A stretch of 47,357 nt of DNA from Chloroflexota bacterium. Lineage in GTDB: Bacteria > Chloroflexota > Anaerolineae > Anaerolineales > Anaerolineaceae. The translations under genes and the position numbers were made by a program. Shown one piece after another: positions 33,283-42,254 of the stretch. Every line of letters starts with the position of its first letter. Positions within the stretch are counted from its first letter, which is position 1. The stretch spans positions 1 through 47,357 of the forward strand of contig JAJXZS010000038.1 in assembly GCA_021779955.1 (NCBI GenBank), written 5' to 3'. Under the pieces are notes generated by a model. It was not told the DNA's origin. It did not search any database and worked only from the letters and a program-made list of their open reading frames with translations.

Positions 33283-34241
33283 CATTCTTCGACATATTGC
33301 GGTTTGGCGGTCTGAGACGAGATCAATATCCCGCCCAGGATCATGACCCCACCCACAATCTCGATCACAGTCGGCGCCTCAGCCAGGAACAAATAAGCCA
33401 GGATTACCGTTCCAACCGGTTCACCGAGCAGTGCGATCGAAACGTAAGTTGCCGGCAGATATTTTAGCGCCCAATTGAATGAAGAATGCCCCACAAGTTG
33501 CGGTACCAATCCAAGCAATACCAGCCACACATAGGACATGGGCGGAAGGCCGGTGACTTGCTCACCGCTGATCAGGACGAGTAAGATCAAAACGGTCGCC
33601 GCCACTCCGTAGACGACAAATGCGTAGGCAGGCAGACTCAACTTCCCGCGTGACACCCTTCCCACCATCAAATACCCTGCAGAAAGAAAGGCTCCAGCTA
33701 ACGCCAGCACATTCCCCACGAAAGCTTTGCCCTGCAGTATCTGTTCGAAACCATCGCAGGTGAGAAACCGTCCCGTTATTTGACAATTGCTGCTCAACGT
33801 GACCACTGTGCTGCCTGCCAACGCGATGGCCAGGCCGATCAACAGGTTCCTGGTTAACTTTTCGTGCAGAACAAGCGGTGCGAGGATTGCCACCCACAAA
33901 GGCGCAGTCGTCACAAGCACCACAGAGCTTGCCACACTCGTATATTCCAGCGAGGTAATCCACGTGGCAAAATGGAACCCGAGAAACACTCCACCCAGAA
34001 GGAGCATCAGCAACTGTTTTCGACTCAAGCTTCCAAGCTCATGTCTATAACTTGTCAACACAACAGGCGTAAGCACCAGGGTGGCCACTGCCATTCTCAC
34101 TGCAGCAATGACCAGCGATGCAGTCGTCTCTTGGGCGAAGCGGATGAACAAGGATGCAGTCGAGACCGCCAGTATACCGATGCCCAAAACGATCGATGGA
34201 GGAAATCTCTTTGTACCGATAACTTCAACTCTTGCGCTCAT
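33282..34241 (-). CDS. EamA/DMT superfamily transporter
   Basis: A 319-residue membrane protein with about ten hydrophobic helices in two EamA repeats, the usual plan of drug/metabolite exporters. Typical features are the second-helix Arg-rich start (VIAAVRMAVATLVL) and the conserved end of the repeat (ALLGEPVGTVILAYLFLAEAPT). Substrate unknown. GAGGAG precedes the ATG. An unusual Cys-containing loop (NCQITGRFLTCDGF) between the two repeats could form a disulfide outside the cell. It is a single-gene unit. Confidence 0.9.
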   Translation of the reverse strand: MSARVEVIGTKRFPPSIVLGIGILAVSTASLFIRFAQETTASLVIAAVRMAVATLVLTPVVLTSYRHELGSLSRKQLLMLLLGGVFLGFHFATWITSLEYTSVASSVVLVTTAPLWVAILAPLVLHEKLTRNLLIGLAIALAGSTVVTLSSNCQITGRFLTCDGFEQILQGKAFVGNVLALAGAFLSAGYLMVGRVSRGKLSLPAYAFVVYGVAATVLILLVLISGEQVTGLPPMSYVWLVLLGLVPQLVGHSSFNWALKYLPATYVSIALLGEPVGTVILAYLFLAEAPTVIEIVGGVMILGGILISSQTAKPQYVEE

Positions 34242-34283
34242 TTCTCCTCAGTTATTGCCTGGAATAGCCGCGATGACTTTACC

Positions 34284-34312
34284 TTGACAAACAATTTTTG
34301 CACAGCTAGAAT
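34284..34312 (+). promoter_or_regulatory. Promoter of the superoxide dismutase operon
   Basis: Perfect TTGACA at 34284-34289, a 17-base spacer and TAGAAT at 34307-34312. The leader is about 57 bases. Confidence 0.75.
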
Positions 34313-34375
34313 GCTATTGTACATGAATTCAACTGCATAGTCGGTAATTCCACATTTGTTATAAGGAGGAATACC

Positions 34376-34993
34376 ATGGCATTTGAACTTCCGCCCTTAC
34401 GTTACGCCTACGGTGCACTCGAACCGGAGATTGATGCTCAGACTGTTGAAATTCATTACTCCAAACATCATGCCACGTACCTGAAGAATCTTAACACCGC
34501 CCTCGAGAAAGCTCCTCAATTCTTCGACATGAAACTTGAAGATATCCTCTCGGATCTTTCGAAAGTCCCTGAGGAGATACGCACCGCAGTTCGCAATAAT
34601 GCTGGCGGCGTCTACAATCACAACCTATATTTCGCCAATCTGACGCCGGACAAGGGCACCAAACCTTCCGGAAACCTGGCTGCTCAGATCGACAAGGCCT
34701 TTGGCGGTTTCGATAATTTCAAAGCTGAATTCGAAAAAGCAGCCCTGGGACGCTTTGGCAGCGGATATGGATTCCTGAGCGTCAACAACCCTGGTCGGCT
34801 GCTCATCCATTCGACCGCAAATCAGGACTGCCCGCTGTCGGAGGGCAACTACCCTCTGCTCGTTGTAGATGTTTGGGAACACGCATACTACCTGCATTAT
34901 CAGAACCGCAGGGCAGAATACTTGACCAACATTTGGAATGTGATAGATTGGAAAGAAGTCGAAAAAAGGTTCGATAGCTATAAGAACAAATGA
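34376..34993 (+). CDS. Superoxide dismutase, Fe/Mn family
   Basis: A 205-residue Fe/Mn superoxide dismutase. The metal ligands are H27, H82, D165 and H169 (DVWEHAYYLHY). The Gln in TANQDCPL (149-151) is where manganese-type enzymes keep it, favouring Mn or cambialistic use. The active-site Trp of the common GSGWAWL motif is replaced: GSGYGFL at 128-134. No signal peptide, so cytoplasmic. A ferredoxin gene follows after 21 bases. ATAAGGAGG precedes the ATG. Its presence shows that this organism meets oxygen, even if it is mostly fermentative. Confidence 0.94.
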   Translation: MAFELPPLRYAYGALEPEIDAQTVEIHYSKHHATYLKNLNTALEKAPQFFDMKLEDILSDLSKVPEEIRTAVRNNAGGVYNHNLYFANLTPDKGTKPSGNLAAQIDKAFGGFDNFKAEFEKAALGRFGSGYGFLSVNNPGRLLIHSTANQDCPLSEGNYPLLVVDVWEHAYYLHYQNRRAEYLTNIWNVIDWKEVEKRFDSYKNK

Positions 34994-35014
34994 TGCGTTG
35001 AGCGGAGGAGAAAA

Positions 35015-35425
35015 ATGACACATGTAATTACGAGTTTGTGCCTGCGAGATGGGGGTTGCGCCACGGTATGCCCTGTTGAATGTATCATACCGGGAAAACC
35101 AGAAGACAAATATCCCTGGTATTATATCGATCCTGATACTTGTATCGACTGCGGCGCCTGCATCCCGGAATGCCCATTCGAAGCCATCTTCCCGCAGGAT
35201 GAGGTTCCTGCAGCTTACAAAGCCAAGGGCGGCGAGCGATTATCCCAGCCTGTTGGCACGCCAGGATTTGGCGAAGTCTATGACGGTAAAGATCACGATT
35301 CTGTTCCGGTTCATGTCGAGGGAACCCGCACGCTAAAGGCCGGAGAGGTGATCGACTTGACACCCGACATCGAGGTGAATGCGGCATACTTCAAATCTGG
35401 ACCCGGATATTCGACTGCCCCCTAG
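35015..35425 (+). CDS. Ferredoxin, 7Fe/8Fe bacterial type
   Basis: A 136-residue low-potential electron carrier. The N-terminal 55 residues hold two clusters: C9, C15, C19, C23 in the first half and CIDCGACIPECP in the second. The wide C9-x5-C15 spacing, with no second Cys in the first CxxC, suggests one [3Fe-4S] and one [4Fe-4S] cluster as in 7Fe ferredoxins. An 80-residue C-terminal tail with no Cys is longer than usual. It is co-transcribed with the superoxide dismutase, suggesting a role in redox defence or in supplying electrons under oxidative stress. Terminator directly after. Confidence 0.9.
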   Translation: MTHVITSLCLRDGGCATVCPVECIIPGKPEDKYPWYYIDPDTCIDCGACIPECPFEAIFPQDEVPAAYKAKGGERLSQPVGTPGFGEVYDGKDHDSVPVHVEGTRTLKAGEVIDLTPDIEVNAAYFKSGPGYSTAP

Positions 35426-35443
35426 ATCGCCCCATTAATATCA

Positions 35444-35476
35444 GAAGAAGAGGCTTGTAGCCTCTTCTTTTTTTGT
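35444..35476. terminator. Terminator after the ferredoxin gene
   Basis: Stem AAGAAGAGGCT with AGCCTCTTCTT (about 35445-35455 and 35459-35469), three-base loop, then a T-run. The convergent mltG gene ends right beside it. Confidence 0.85.
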
Positions 35477-36613
35477 TTATTTACATTCGTTTGCGACATG
35501 TTCTTCGAAGGTTCTGGCAAATACGTGTTCGCCTGAGCCATCGCATTTGGCTCTGAAATAATAGTAATCTGTCGACGCCGGTGACGCCACTGCCAGGATT
35601 GAAGAAAGATCCGGGTTACTAATCGGTGCCGGAGGCAGGCCAGAGATGATGTACGTATTGTAAGGCGAATCGATCGTCAAATCTGCGGCAGTCAAAGGAC
35701 TTTTCCACCAATTCCCCCACTCCGCGTTGTAGCCCAACGCATACTGTACGGTTGGGTCCGTTTCAAGCTTCGCGCCAGCAGCCAGCCGGTTGAAGAAAAC
35801 CGATGCGATTGTCGGCCGTTCGGCGTCGAAATAAGTTTCGCGTTGGACGATGGACGCCAGGATGATCGCTTGGTAAAAGGTCAATCCGTGGCTCTCGAGC
35901 TGCTGCCGGACTTCCGGACTTATTTGCGACTGGAATCGCTGCACGAAGGTCAGTGCAAGTTGCGCGGGGCTGATATCACGCTTGATCTTGTATTCACCGG
36001 GGAACATGAACCCCTCAAGGCTCGTTCCGGCAGGCAAATATTCGCCGAGCCCCATCTGCGATGGATCTTTCACCACCGCCATAAACTGCTCGGGCGTCAC
36101 GTCGATTCCACTCGTCGGCAAGGCTGCTGCGATTTCTTCGGCCCGCCAACCGGGGAGGATGTTGAACGTTACGGTATCACTGTAGACGTTCAGAATCTCC
36201 TGCGCGATCTGGATGGGCGTGCTTGCTGCCGAAATCATATGGCTGCCTGCCTTGATCTGCGTATCGTATCCCTTATAAATCAGATAGTTCCTGAAAGCCA
36301 TCGCGTCTGGGATCAGCCCCGCGTTTTCAAGTTGGAGCGAGATCGCATTGATCGACTCCCCCATCTCGATCGTGAATTCAACTTCTGGAGCGCTCGTTGC
36401 CACAGGTTTTTCGAGAGCGTTACGGCTAAGCAGGATTTGCCCGCTGTATTGAATCTTTTGCACGATCGTAAGCGCAGAACTGGGCGTTCCGAACACTGAT
36501 TGCGCCAGAATCGGGATTCCCATCAGTATGAACAGTCCAAGCCCTGCAATCGCGATCAACAAAACTGTGACGAGCAGGCATGAACCTGATCTTTGAGTTC
36601 TCCTTCTACTCAT
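35477..36613 (-). CDS. mltG: Endolytic murein transglycosylase MltG (YceG family)
   Basis: A 378-residue protein with one N-terminal membrane helix (about 11-33) and an outer YceG domain that cleaves nascent peptidoglycan strands and sets their length. Catalytic Glu259 lies in LASIVQRET; DPTVQYALG and SPYNTY...GLPPAPISNP are family signatures. I chose ATG at 36611-36613, which overlaps the ruvX stop in an ATGA junction; a start nine bases earlier is possible. Its presence indicates a peptidoglycan wall. Third gene of a unit with ruvX and the large membrane protein. Confidence 0.94.
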   Translation of the reverse strand: MSRRRTQRSGSCLLVTVLLIAIAGLGLFILMGIPILAQSVFGTPSSALTIVQKIQYSGQILLSRNALEKPVATSAPEVEFTIEMGESINAISLQLENAGLIPDAMAFRNYLIYKGYDTQIKAGSHMISAASTPIQIAQEILNVYSDTVTFNILPGWRAEEIAAALPTSGIDVTPEQFMAVVKDPSQMGLGEYLPAGTSLEGFMFPGEYKIKRDISPAQLALTFVQRFQSQISPEVRQQLESHGLTFYQAIILASIVQRETYFDAERPTIASVFFNRLAAGAKLETDPTVQYALGYNAEWGNWWKSPLTAADLTIDSPYNTYIISGLPPAPISNPDLSSILAVASPASTDYYYFRAKCDGSGEHVFARTFEEHVANECK

Positions 36614-37038
36614 TTGATGCATCTCTCATCTAAATAGGACTGTAATATTACCACAGCAGCGTATTCGTCGAAGTGACCGGAGCGTCTTGTCCGGCTCACA
36701 CCAAGTTCCAGTTTCGCTTGCCGCGCTGCTTGCGTGCTGCCGCTTTCATCCCACAGGATGACCGGGATTTGCACCTGCCTGTGGATCGCCTCTGCCAGCT
36801 TTACCGCATGCCGCGAAGCTGGCGTCTCTTCGCCATCTGAACCCAGTGCTTCACCCACGATGATGGCAATCGCATTGTGCTCAGAGGCAACTTGCCCGAT
36901 TTGGGCGGCATCGATCGGCATCGATTCGTGTTCGATCAGCGTCAAAGGCGAAGCAATCGTGAATGTTGGGTCACTGATTGCCATACCAATCCTCTTTTCG
37001 CCTGGGTCCACCGCCAGGATCCTTCTCTCCTCTGACAT
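36610..37038 (-). CDS. ruvX: Holliday junction resolvase-like/pre-16S rRNA nuclease RuvX (YqgF)
   Basis: A 142-residue RNase H-fold protein. It shows LAVDPGEKRIGMAISD with the first catalytic Asp, the VGEALGSDGEE loop, and the last Asp in HFDEYAAVVILQSYL. The common DER motif after strand 4 reads DES. In E. coli this family matures 16S rRNA; elsewhere it acts on branched DNA. GAGGAG precedes the ATG, which directly abuts the stop codon of the upstream gene. The ruvX-mltG pairing is common in many bacteria. Confidence 0.93.
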   Translation of the reverse strand: MSEERRILAVDPGEKRIGMAISDPTFTIASPLTLIEHESMPIDAAQIGQVASEHNAIAIIVGEALGSDGEETPASRHAVKLAEAIHRQVQIPVILWDESGSTQAARQAKLELGVSRTRRSGHFDEYAAVVILQSYLDERCIK

Positions 37039-38535
37039 CTACTGCTCCTCGATTGCGATCCTGAAAGAGACGAAAGGCATCCGTATCCACCAACGCGGAC
37101 GGAGAATCACCTCGCCTGGGGCTCGAAAGTTGCCCTGACTATTGAGAATGCCCTGCACATCGGTGACCGGCACGCCTACCAAACTTTGCACAAGTGCATC
37201 CGTGGAGATCGAGATTTCAGTCTGTCGAATTGCGTGCACGTTCCAACTGTATGTTCCGGAGTCTTGCCGCACGGCTTTAGATAAATCTTTGAGTTCAAGC
37301 ATCCCCGAGACCGCTTTGATCCCTGGCTCAAGGTTTGCGTTCATAATCGAGCTGGCAAGGTACGTAAGATCCGCTTTTGAGTAAGTGGTTGCGGTAAACA
37401 GCACTTTGATTTCCAATGAAAACCGGTCGGATGGGGTTCCCGGTGAGATGGATCGAGTCTCGCTTACAACTTCACTATTGTCAAGGCTCGCCGGGATCAG
37501 CGCATCTCCTTCAGGCAACTGGCCCGTGATCGTTTGGATGGCCTGGTTCTTCAAATCGCTCAACAACTGGGTGCGCAGCGTCGAATAATCTGCTTCAGAG
37601 GGAGTGGGCGAATCAGCCGAAACTCCACCTGAAATTTTTGCAGCATTTGTGATGCTGACAGCTCCAGCCCAACTGGCTTGCGCTAAAAATCCTGTTCCTT
37701 CTGCCAGGTTCCACTCCACCCCTGCGTTTTCCGCTTCGACCGGCACAATCCCCGGGTTGCCTCCCCTGGAGTCGATGGTTACATCGGCAGTTGATACATA
37801 TATTTTTTCGTCGCTGCTGATTGTGCTAAATCGAGTACCCTGGGGAATTGTGATCTTAGAATCAAAATTGTTCGATAGAGTCAAACTACCCCTGGCTTTG
37901 GCTGTACCAACCTTCATCGTCCCGCTGCTAACGCCGGTTCCGGTTTCACTGAGCTCAAGCTTCGTAAGCTTGCCAGGTAGGATCCCGGCAAGGTTGACAT
38001 CGGTGGCCGCCGGGTTCACCAGAACCGCAAGGTCGATGGTTTGCTCAACTCTGCGCGGAAAAATCTTGATCTCCGCCGAAGGATAAAAGTACCCGACCAA
38101 TGCAAACACTGCCAACAATCCTGCGATGAAAATCAGCGCCTTGCCTACCGGTAAGCCCCGGTTGGTTCTGAGAGGCGGGTGGATCGAATCTCGCTGGGCC
38201 ACAAGTTCGTCATAACCTGTCGGTGGGGTGCGCTCGATCATCTTCCGTGACCCCGGCTTCCAGTGCCTTCGTTCAGCCTGGCTCACCGAGTCGAATACGT
38301 TGATTCCCAATTCGCGGGCGTTCTCGCGTACCTGCCCATCTTTGGAGATGAAGCTGATCTCCACCCCCAATCTCTCGGCATCGCGTTTAAGCATCGAAAG
38401 AGGATAATACTCCGAGAGCAACTTCCCCTTTTTAGGCCAAATGAAAATCACCCTGCGGGCTTTTGCCCAAGCAAGTTTATCCCTGGCCGAAACCAGATCG
38501 TCGTGCGCTTCGAGCTGAATGATATAGGTCTTCAT
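37039..38535 (-). CDS. Single-span membrane protein with a large outer domain, baseplate J-like
   Basis: A 498-residue protein. Residues 1-100 form a small alpha/beta domain (MKTYIIQLEAHDDLVSARDK, then FIWPKKGKLL) with a Rossmann-like look; a single membrane helix lies at about 131-151; residues 152-498 are outside the cell and beta-rich. I recall similar proteins in Anaerolineae being labelled 'baseplate J/gp47', but nothing here shows a phage origin. I chose ATG at 38533-38535; ten further residues upstream would read through the -10 box. Co-transcription with ruvX and mltG suggests a cell-envelope role. Function unknown. Confidence 0.7.
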   Translation of the reverse strand: MKTYIIQLEAHDDLVSARDKLAWAKARRVIFIWPKKGKLLSEYYPLSMLKRDAERLGVEISFISKDGQVRENARELGINVFDSVSQAERRHWKPGSRKMIERTPPTGYDELVAQRDSIHPPLRTNRGLPVGKALIFIAGLLAVFALVGYFYPSAEIKIFPRRVEQTIDLAVLVNPAATDVNLAGILPGKLTKLELSETGTGVSSGTMKVGTAKARGSLTLSNNFDSKITIPQGTRFSTISSDEKIYVSTADVTIDSRGGNPGIVPVEAENAGVEWNLAEGTGFLAQASWAGAVSITNAAKISGGVSADSPTPSEADYSTLRTQLLSDLKNQAIQTITGQLPEGDALIPASLDNSEVVSETRSISPGTPSDRFSLEIKVLFTATTYSKADLTYLASSIMNANLEPGIKAVSGMLELKDLSKAVRQDSGTYSWNVHAIRQTEISISTDALVQSLVGVPVTDVQGILNSQGNFRAPGEVILRPRWWIRMPFVSFRIAIEEQ

Positions 38536-38548
38536 ACAGGTCCAGACT

Positions 38549-38554
38549 ATTATA
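38549..38554 (-). promoter_or_regulatory. -10 box upstream of the baseplate J-like gene
   Basis: A perfect TATAAT on the minus strand ends 13 bases before the chosen ATG, so the transcript would have a leader of only about seven bases and little room for a ribosome binding site. No good -35 box is seen. Confidence 0.4.
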
Positions 38555-38689
38555 CAATGGTACACGTTTCCAAAGCCGGCAGTTGCCCGTATGCACCAAT
38601 TTCCCTTTTAGCGTTTATAAGGCCTTCATTTTGAGCATGGTGTTACACTATAGTAAGTTACTGAAACCCTGTAGAAAGGAGTCGCCAAC

Positions 38690-39517
38690 ATGCTCAAAAG
38701 ACTGCCCTTCTGGATAGCAGCAGCTTTACTGTTATCTGCATGCAATCTTCCATTGCAGCAAAACACGCCAAACCCGCAAGACGTTGCCACCAAGGTGGCT
38801 CAAACTCTTACTGCCTGGCCTACCCAACCGGCAACCTTAACCCCAAATCCGTCCGCAATTCTGCCCACGCTCACCCCGACCGGTAGTCCTACCCCAACAG
38901 TATCAGCTACACCCACAGCTTCACCGAATGATCCTGCGCTCACCCTTGGCACACCAACATTCCTGGACACTTTTGTTACGGGAAGTGCTTTCGGATTGAA
39001 GACTCCATATGAAGACTCGGCCCTTCAAATTGAAGCCACAGATGGCGCGTTGGTCTTCCGCAGCCTGGCGCTGCAACTTGGCAAACGTTGGCGTCTCACC
39101 TACCCATATGCAAAGAACCTATACCTCGAAGGCACCTTCGAAACTGTCTCATGCTCGGGTTCTGATCAGTATGGCCTGATGTTCCGGGCACCTGAGTACA
39201 ATGACGGCATTGGTTATTATGTTGCGCTAACCTGCGATGGGCAGGTCTCCATGCAATTTTACGATGGCACAAATACCCACACGATTCTGAATTGGACAGC
39301 CGCTCCGAGCACGCTCGCTGGAAAGGGGCAGACAAATCGTTTGGGAGTCATGGCTCAGGAAAACTCGTTTTCCATCTACGTCAATGGGGTGCTCGTCAAA
39401 ACCATCGGCGACAACTCATTGAACGAAAAGGGACATTTTGGCGTTTTTGTCAGTGCAGTCGACACGCCCAACTTCACGGTCAAGCTGACTGAAATCAAAG
39501 AGTGGGACCTACCCTGA
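38690..39517 (+). CDS. Secreted lipoprotein with Pro/Thr linker and a beta-sandwich-like domain
   Basis: A 275-residue lipoprotein. The signal peptide ends in a lipobox LSAC with C18 as the lipidated residue. Residues about 40-80 are a Thr/Pro linker (TLTPTGSPTPTVSATPT) of the kind common in Anaerolineae surface proteins. The rest resembles a concanavalin-like or DUF1080-type beta-sandwich (LMFRAPEYNDGIGYYVAL, SFSIYVNGVLVKTIGD), often glycan-binding. AAAGGAG precedes the ATG. It ends 17 bases before the exonuclease gene and may be the first gene of that transcript, though its function appears unrelated. Confidence 0.85.
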   Translation: MLKRLPFWIAAALLLSACNLPLQQNTPNPQDVATKVAQTLTAWPTQPATLTPNPSAILPTLTPTGSPTPTVSATPTASPNDPALTLGTPTFLDTFVTGSAFGLKTPYEDSALQIEATDGALVFRSLALQLGKRWRLTYPYAKNLYLEGTFETVSCSGSDQYGLMFRAPEYNDGIGYYVALTCDGQVSMQFYDGTNTHTILNWTAAPSTLAGKGQTNRLGVMAQENSFSIYVNGVLVKTIGDNSLNEKGHFGVFVSAVDTPNFTVKLTEIKEWDLP

Positions 39518-39534
39518 TTATAGGAGAACAATTC

Positions 39535-40113
39535 GTGGACAACGTAACTTCATCGCGTGAAAAGGCGATGCTCCTGGCACAGGCGATGATCGCCGAGAAA
39601 CCTGTCTATATCGACACCGAGACAACCGGTCTGCGGCAAAGCGACGAAGTGGTCGAAATTTCCATCGTCGATTTCGACGGTACGATTCTGCTCTCGTCAC
39701 TGGTCAAACCCACCCAACCCATTCCGGTGGATGCCCAGTATATCCACGGCATCAGCAACGAGATGGTCAAGACCGCGCCGATGTGGCCTGTGCTCTGGCC
39801 GCAGATTCGCGAAATCTTCCATGGACGTGTGATTGCAGCCTATAACGCTCCGTTTGACTTGAAAATGATGCAGCAATCTCATTCGCGCTATAAGCTTCCC
39901 TGGCGTGAAAGCCTTAAGCTGGTCGATGTGCTTTTGATCTATTCCGATTACAAGGGGATTTGGGATCCGGTTCGGCGTTCCATGCGCTACTTCAAACTGC
40001 AAGAAGCAGGCAGCTCTTTCAATATCCCGTTACCCAACGCGCACCGTTCTACCGCCGACGCTCTTCTCACCCGCGCCGTCCTTCACAGCATCGCAGGAAT
40101 AGAATACGCTTGA
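39535..40113 (+). CDS. DEDDh 3'-5' exonuclease (DnaQ-like)
   Basis: A 192-residue exonuclease of the DnaQ/RNase T fold. The acidic residues are readable: YIDTETTGL (Exo I), the IHGIS segment, AYNAPFDLKMM (Exo II) and HRSTADA (Exo III with His, DEDDh type). I chose GTG at 39535 because AGGAGA lies seven bases before it; an in-frame ATG at 39502 would overlap the lipoprotein gene. The protein is too small to be a polymerase subunit by itself. It sits 17 bases before the helicase-like gene, so it likely trims ends in the same process. Confidence 0.9.
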   Translation: MDNVTSSREKAMLLAQAMIAEKPVYIDTETTGLRQSDEVVEISIVDFDGTILLSSLVKPTQPIPVDAQYIHGISNEMVKTAPMWPVLWPQIREIFHGRVIAAYNAPFDLKMMQQSHSRYKLPWRESLKLVDVLLIYSDYKGIWDPVRRSMRYFKLQEAGSSFNIPLPNAHRSTADALLTRAVLHSIAGIEYA

Positions 40114-40130
40114 CCGGATAGGAAGACATC

Positions 40131-42254
40131 GTGGCACTCACTGAACTCACCCAGGAGCAGCAGGCGTTTCTTGAGCAGCCGTTCGAAAGCAAGTTGCTTT
40201 TGATAGGCTCTGCAGGCAGCGGCAAAACTACTGCCGCTGTGGAACGCTTGAAATCGCTGGTGGGAAATGGAATACCTGCTCGCAGTGTTTTGATCCTCGT
40301 TCCGCAAAGAAGTCTTGCCATACCATACGTTGAAGCGGTCCAAAATGCCGGGTTCCCCGCAGGTGGTGAACCCGCTGTGGTCACCCTCGGCGGTCTTGGC
40401 CAGCGAATGATATCGCTCTTTTGGCCCATGATCTCCAAAACATCCGGTTTTGCGAAACCAAATTTCCCTCCGCAATTTCTCACCCTCGAATCTGCCCAAT
40501 ATTACATGGCGCAGGTTATCCAACCCTTCCTGCAGAAAGGCTACTTCGAGAACATCAGCATCGATCCGAACCGCCTCTACAGTCAGATCCTGGACAATAT
40601 CAATAAGGCAGCAGTGGTCGGTTTTCCACTTGGCGAGATCGGCGAGCGCCTTAAGAAAGCCTGGTCAGGCGAAGCTTCGCGATTGATCACCTATGATCAG
40701 GCACAGGAATGCGCAGTTGAATTCCGCAAATTCTGCTTGAAGAACAATCTGCTCGATTACTCGCTCCAGTTCGAACTTTTTACGGGTACCCTGTGGAAGA
40801 CGCTCCTTTGCCACGAATACCTGATCAGGAATTACCGCCACCTGATCTACGACAATATCGAGGAAGACGTACCCGTTGCGCACGATCTTGTCTCGGAATG
40901 GCTACCTGAAATGGACTCCGCTTTGCTCATACGCGATACTGCCGGCGGCTTCCGTTCCTTTTTAGGCGCCGATCCGGATTCAGCTCAAAACCTGGGCAAC
41001 CTCTACGAGCAGATTCATTTTTCGAGATCGCTGAACCAGTCCGAGGGAATAAAATCGTTCCAATCGGCCCTCCATTACGCAATTCAAGATCGCAAAGCCC
41101 CGGAATCTGACTCGTCCGACTGGCAGGATGCCTTTGAAGTCCAATCCTTTCGCTTTTACCCTGAAATGATGGATTGGACCGTAGACCGCATCTCGCTCTT
41201 GCTCCAACAGGAGGTTCGGCCTGACGAAATCGCAGTATTAACACCCTACCTGAGTGATTCACTTCGCTTCTCGCTATTCAACCGGTTTGAGCTCAAAGGA
41301 ATACCTGTCAAGACTTTTCGGCCTTCCCGCAGCCTGAAAGACGAACCGGTCACACGCGCGCTGCTCAGCCTGGCGAAGATTGCATACCCGCAGTGGCACA
41401 TGATTCCTTCAAAGCAGGATATTCGTTTTGCTTTGACGCAAAGCATTGCTGGCGCCGATCTGATCCGCGCCGACCTTCTCGCGCAAACCCTCTACCAGCC
41501 TGGCAAACCCGATGGTCCATTTGCTCCATTCGAGCAAATCCGCCCCGAGATGCAATCCCGAATCACTTTTTCCATCGGTGAGCGGTACGAGCGTCTGCGT
41601 CAATGGTTAATCGAATTCCGCAGCAGGCAGGTGAACGAGCTTGACATTTTCTTGAGCTCCATTTTCGGGGAGATCCTTTCACAGGAGGGTTTTGATTTTC
41701 ACCAAAACCTCGAGGCGGCAGCGGTCACAGCCAGGTTGGTCGAATCTGCGTTGAAATTTCGCCGCGCAGTTCTCGTCGAAAACGTGCCTCTGCAGATCCC
41801 CATTGGCAAGGAATACACCAACTTGCTCGATCGCGGTTTGATCGCTGCCCAATCAGTGAGCAGCTGGAGACAGCAGATGCAAGCCAACGCCGTGCTCCTG
41901 ACCCCTGCGTTCACCTTCCTGATGAGCAACCGCCCCGTCCGCTACCAGTTCTGGTTGGACGTTGGTTCGCACGGATGGTGGACACGCCTGGATCAGCCGC
42001 TTACCCAACCCTATGTCCTTAGCCGCCAATGGGATCCTTCCATGCGATGGTCGCATGATTTCGAGGTTGTGAATAACCAAAAGAACCTCGATCGCCTGGT
42101 TTCAGGACTCCTGAGTCGCTGCCGCGAGAAAGTCTTCCTCGGAATTTCAGGCATGAATGAGCAAGGGAATGAGGAACGCGGCGAACTGGTCAACGCGGTG
42201 CAGGTTTTGCGCAGAAAAATGATTGCCATGGGGTCAAAGGTCGAGCATGTTTAA
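40131..42254 (+). CDS. AddB-like/UvrD-like ATPase with degenerate helicase motifs
   Basis: A 707-residue protein of UvrD-helicase-like design. A Q-motif-like start (TQEQQAFLEQP) leads to a complete Walker A GSAGSGKTT (26-34) and a motif Ia-like VLILVPQRSLA. In place of motif II (DExQD) it reads YDNIEED (240-246), and in place of motif III (GDxxQSIY) it reads IRDTAGGF, although the following RSFLGADP is kept. A later DEIAVLTPYLSDS block matches the motif IV region; no motif V/VI pair and no nuclease domain are visible. This pattern suits a regulatory or structural partner, as the helicase-like half of AddB is to AddA. GTG start at 40131. It overlaps the helicase gene by eight bases. Confidence 0.75.
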   Translation: MALTELTQEQQAFLEQPFESKLLLIGSAGSGKTTAAVERLKSLVGNGIPARSVLILVPQRSLAIPYVEAVQNAGFPAGGEPAVVTLGGLGQRMISLFWPMISKTSGFAKPNFPPQFLTLESAQYYMAQVIQPFLQKGYFENISIDPNRLYSQILDNINKAAVVGFPLGEIGERLKKAWSGEASRLITYDQAQECAVEFRKFCLKNNLLDYSLQFELFTGTLWKTLLCHEYLIRNYRHLIYDNIEEDVPVAHDLVSEWLPEMDSALLIRDTAGGFRSFLGADPDSAQNLGNLYEQIHFSRSLNQSEGIKSFQSALHYAIQDRKAPESDSSDWQDAFEVQSFRFYPEMMDWTVDRISLLLQQEVRPDEIAVLTPYLSDSLRFSLFNRFELKGIPVKTFRPSRSLKDEPVTRALLSLAKIAYPQWHMIPSKQDIRFALTQSIAGADLIRADLLAQTLYQPGKPDGPFAPFEQIRPEMQSRITFSIGERYERLRQWLIEFRSRQVNELDIFLSSIFGEILSQEGFDFHQNLEAAAVTARLVESALKFRRAVLVENVPLQIPIGKEYTNLLDRGLIAAQSVSSWRQQMQANAVLLTPAFTFLMSNRPVRYQFWLDVGSHGWWTRLDQPLTQPYVLSRQWDPSMRWSHDFEVVNNQKNLDRLVSGLLSRCREKVFLGISGMNEQGNEERGELVNAVQVLRRKMIAMGSKVEHV

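Noticed and set aside
37039-38535. Possible prophage remnant because of baseplate-like resemblance
   Set aside because: No capsid, tail, integrase or lysis genes nearby; the gene is in an operon with ruvX and mltG.
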